64,000 bases of DNA. Origin: CAMFLJ01 sp963702555 (lineage in GTDB: Bacteria; Actinomycetota; Acidimicrobiia; Acidimicrobiales; Acidimicrobilacustridaceae). A program made the translations under genes and the position numbers. The notes under the pieces are model-generated. The model was not told where the DNA came from, ran no database searches, and saw nothing but the letters and a program-made list of their open reading frames with translations. The stretch covers positions 62,001 to 126,000 of the forward strand of contig CAVPCW010000011.1 of NCBI GenBank assembly GCA_963702555.1, given 5' to 3'. This document shows, piece after piece, positions 61,870-64,000 of this stretch (position 1 is the first letter of the stretch; every line of letters begins with the position of its first letter).

Positions 61870-61910
61870 GTCCTGCATCCCCCGGGCTCTCTGGTTCGAT
61901 TCTTCTGGTT

Positions 61911-61954
61911 CTGGTTGGGGATCTGCACGCTCCAGCGTGCAGATCCCCAACCAG
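61911..61954. repeat. Perfect 21-bp inverted repeat with 2-nt centre
   Basis: CTGGTTGGGGATCTGCACGC plus T at 61911-61931 and its exact complement at 61934-61954, separated only by CC. It lies between the SDR stop (61968) and the SnoaL-nitroreductase start on the minus strand. Far longer than needed for a terminator and without a T-tract. Confidence 0.85.
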
Positions 61955-61967
61955 TTCATGACTGGGG

Positions 61968-62672
61968 TCAGGTGACGGCGCCGCCGTTGACGCCGATGAC
62001 CTGTCCGGTGATCCACTCCGCCCCGTCGGTGGCGAGGAACGCGCACGTGGCGCCCACGTCGGCGCCGGTGCCCTTGCGGGGGATCGGGTACTTCGCCGGA
62101 CCGGGGACGTTCTCCATCGAGCCGAGGGCGAGTGAGTTGCAGGTGACCCCGAGGGGCCCGACCTCGTGGGCGACGTGCTTCATCAGCCCGATGGCGCCGG
62201 CCTTGGCCGCGCCGTAGAGCGACACCCGGATGGGCAGGCCCACCCGGCCGGCCTCCGACGCGATGGTGATCACCCGACCCCAGCCCCGCTCGCACATCCC
62301 CTGCAGCGCGGTGTGGGTGCAGTTCATGACGCCGTAGAGGTTGAGGTCGACGAACCGGGCCCACAGCTCGGGGTCGGTGTCCTTGAAGTCGACCTGCGGG
62401 AACCCGTTGGTGGGGATGCCCGCGTTGTTCACGAGGATGTCGACCGGTCCGGCCGCGGCGAAGGCGGCCTGCACCGCGGCGAGGTCGGTGACGTCGAACG
62501 GCAGGGCCCTCGCGCTCCCGCCGATCTCCGCGGCCACGGCCTCGGCCCGGTCGGCGAAGAGGTCGTTCACGATCACGTCGGCGCCCTGCTCGGCGAGGGC
62601 CCGGGCGATGCCGGCCCCCACGCCCTGGCCCGCCCCGGTGACCAGTGCCGTGCGTCCCCCCAGGGTGCTCAT
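61968..62672 (-). CDS. Short-chain dehydrogenase/reductase
   Basis: 234 aa. TGAGQGVGAGIARAL cofactor motif, NNAGIPTNG, Ser in TIASEAGRVG and YGAAK. VNDLFAD after beta2 (Asp) suggests NAD(H). ATG overlaps the stop of the next SDR upstream (ATGA). Second of two adjacent SDRs downstream of an aminotransferase-like gene. Confidence 0.88.
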   Translation of the reverse strand: MSTLGGRTALVTGAGQGVGAGIARALAEQGADVIVNDLFADRAEAVAAEIGGSARALPFDVTDLAAVQAAFAAAGPVDILVNNAGIPTNGFPQVDFKDTDPELWARFVDLNLYGVMNCTHTALQGMCERGWGRVITIASEAGRVGLPIRVSLYGAAKAGAIGLMKHVAHEVGPLGVTCNSLALGSMENVPGPAKYPIPRKGTGADVGATCAFLATDGAEWITGQVIGVNGGAVT

Positions 62673-63490
62673 GCCATGGGCTCCCCGTCGAGGCCCATCA
62701 CGGTGAGGCCGTGCTGCTCGATGTTGTCGAGGCTCACGGTGATCCGGCCGGTGAGGTCGGCCGGGCAGTCGCACAGGAACACGGTTCCCTCGACCATGGC
62801 CTCCATGGGCTCGATCTGCTCGGGCTTCAAGATGTTGCCGACGAGCTCCGCGGCGCCCTCGCTGAGGACGGCGGCGCGGGGCTCGACCGTGTTCACCCGC
62901 ACGCCGGTGCCGTAGAGCGTGGAGGCCAGGCCGTTGGAGATGCGGTTCAGTGCGGCCTTGGAGGCGCCGTAGGCGATGATCCGCTGGGCCGACTCGTTGA
63001 GCTCGGTGCCGGGCCCGGGCCAGAGGTTGGCGCTGGCGCTCGAGAGGTTGACGATCCAGCCCTCGCCGGCCTCGACCATGTCGGGAACGACGGCCAGCGA
63101 CAGGTCGAGGGGCGCGTTGGCGTTGACCTCGAACATGATGTTGCGGCGCTTCACCGAGACCTCGACGAGCGGGGCCTGGATCGAGGCGGCCGCGTTGTTG
63201 ACCAGGATCTCCACCGGGCCGCCGAGGGCCTCGACGGCCTCGGGGATCACCCGCTGCCGGTCGATCGGGTCGGTGAGGTCGGCCACCACGATGCCGACCC
63301 TGGTGCCGTACCTCGACAGCCGCTCGGCGGTCTCGGTGAGGCTGCCGGCGAGGTGCTCGTGCTTGTCGAGCGTACGGGCGGTGAGCACCACGTCGGCGCC
63401 CTCGGCGGCCATGCGCTCGGCGATGCCGGCGCCGATGCCCCGGCTCGAACCGGTGACCAGCACACGCCGGCCCCTGAATCGGTCACCCAT
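62669..63490 (-). CDS. Short-chain dehydrogenase/reductase
   Basis: 273 aa. TGSSRGIGAGIAERM, NNAAASIQAP in place of NNAG, Ser in NLSSASANLW and YGASK. Overlaps the previous gene stop by one base (TGATG) and the next start by four. Translationally linked to the aminotransferase-like gene, so the three products likely share a pathway. Confidence 0.88.
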   Translation of the reverse strand: MGDRFRGRRVLVTGSSRGIGAGIAERMAAEGADVVLTARTLDKHEHLAGSLTETAERLSRYGTRVGIVVADLTDPIDRQRVIPEAVEALGGPVEILVNNAAASIQAPLVEVSVKRRNIMFEVNANAPLDLSLAVVPDMVEAGEGWIVNLSSASANLWPGPGTELNESAQRIIAYGASKAALNRISNGLASTLYGTGVRVNTVEPRAAVLSEGAAELVGNILKPEQIEPMEAMVEGTVFLCDCPADLTGRITVSLDNIEQHGLTVMGLDGEPMA

Positions 63491-64000
63491 CAGATCAGTC
63501 CCTTCTCGGTGAGGAAGGCCTCGGCGGTCTCGCCGATGTAGGCGCAGTCCTCGTCGGTGAGCGAGTGGTTGTTGGGCAGGATCAGCCCCCACTCCATGAC
63601 GCGGTCGGCGTTGGGAAGCCCACCCTCGGGCACCCGGAACTCCTTGCCCCGCAGCATCGGCTGGCGGGTCACGTTGCCCGTCCAGACCATGCGGGTGTCG
63701 ATGCCCCGGGTCTCCATCCACTGCTGGAACTCCGAGCGCACGATGCCGGACTCCGGGTTGATGATGATCGGGAACATGTGCCACCCGGTCTCGACCCCGT
63801 CGGTGAGGCGGGGGAGGGTGAACAGGTCGGGCCACTTGGCGAACCACTCGCTGGTGAGGGCGAAGCTGCGCTGGCGGCGGACGAGGTTGTCGGGGAGCTT
63901 GTCGAGCTGCACCAGCCCGAAGGCGGCGGAGAGCTCGGACGGCTCGAAGTTCCAGCCGTTCTCGTCGAAGATGAAGAGGTTGTCGTACTCGAGGCCGTCG
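63490..64000 (-). CDS. DegT/DnrJ/EryC1/StrS aminotransferase family protein, C-terminal part
   Basis: The coding frame runs off the window end, so the N-terminus and the PLP Lys (or His of the dehydrase subgroup) are not visible. About 170 residues remain: GWNFEPSELSAAFGLVQLDK is the conserved fold-type I segment of sugar aminotransferases. TGNVTRQPMLRGKEF resembles the GNxxRQP motif of the RfbH/E1 3-dehydrase subgroup for deoxy-sugars. LPNADRVMEWGLILPNNHSL follows. Role: nucleotide-sugar or aminosugar formation by family inference. First of the minus-strand operon with two SDRs. Confidence 0.75.
   Translation of the reverse strand, partial: DGLEYDNLFIFDENGWNFEPSELSAAFGLVQLDKLPDNLVRRQRSFALTSEWFAKWPDLFTLPRLTDGVETGWHMFPIIINPESGIVRSEFQQWMETRGIDTRMVWTGNVTRQPMLRGKEFRVPEGGLPNADRVMEWGLILPNNHSLTDEDCAYIGETAEAFLTEKGLI

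Noticed and set aside
54131..64000. Antibiotic-type biosynthetic gene cluster
   Set aside because: No polyketide synthase, NRPS, RiPP or terpene core gene is present; the enzymes fit catabolism or tailoring equally well.

Overview
This is a continuous 64 kb stretch of very GC-rich DNA with about 65 supportable protein genes, three tRNA genes and one riboswitch. It looks like an actinobacterium, most probably of the Acidimicrobiia type. The evidence is a WhiB regulator, the ClpS-DUF2017 pair, a GlnR-like orphan regulator beside glutamine synthetase, an F420/LLM-family oxidoreductase, a subunit II with fused cytochrome c in the terminal oxidase, many GTG starts, and start codons lying 6-8 nt behind TANNNT -10 boxes (leaderless transcripts). 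No mobile element, CRISPR array or integrase was seen. The lineage is an inference from gene content.

Region by region: 1-5.3 kb holds a DUF2126 protein, a circularly permuted ATP-grasp/alpha-E fusion and a transglutaminase-like protein, an uncharacterised but recurrent peptide-modification-type operon. 5.4-8.2 kb holds a methyltransferase-like gene, a tRNA-Glu/Asp/Phe cluster and an anchored HExxH protein. 8.2-18.7 kb is the respiratory block: ctaA (minus, with clpS and DUF2017) diverges from ctaB. Downstream of ctaB lies a second oxidase-like module whose subunit I has lost the CuB and heme a3 ligands, followed by the canonical caa3-type ctaC-ctaD-ctaE-subunit IV. 18.8-24.2 kb holds an ABC exporter, serS, a CLC-F fluoride antiporter behind a clear fluoride riboswitch, and pdxH. 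24.3-28 kb holds an LLM oxidoreductase, CcdA plus TlpA-like thioredoxin, and whiB. 28-36.5 kb holds a thioesterase, a serpin lipoprotein, an Fe-S group (Mrp, SufR-like regulator, HesB/IscA), a Tat lipoprotein, a [2Fe-2S]/molybdo-hydroxylase fusion, RidA and a cold-shock protein. 36.5-40.3 kb is nitrogen control: glnR-like and glnA diverging from a second glnA. 40.4-64 kb is mostly catabolic or accessory: a serine-hydrolase-like lipoprotein without catalytic residues, alcohol-dehydrogenase-like reductases, crotonases, five SDRs, an acyl-CoA dehydrogenase with a TetR regulator, a periplasmic binding protein, and a gene group with SnoaL-like, 2-oxoglutarate oxygenase, alpha-hydroxy-acid oxidase, GH3-PA14 glucosidase, SnoaL-nitroreductase fusion and a sugar-aminotransferase-like gene cut by the window end.

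Two cross-cutting observations matter for any reader. First, seven genes, including the essential-looking ctaD, carry single-base frameshifts (eight +1 and one -1), which points to residual sequencing or assembly indels rather than gene decay. Second, many gene ends carry long, often two-tier inverted repeats, some in tandem, that are not explained by ordinary terminators alone.
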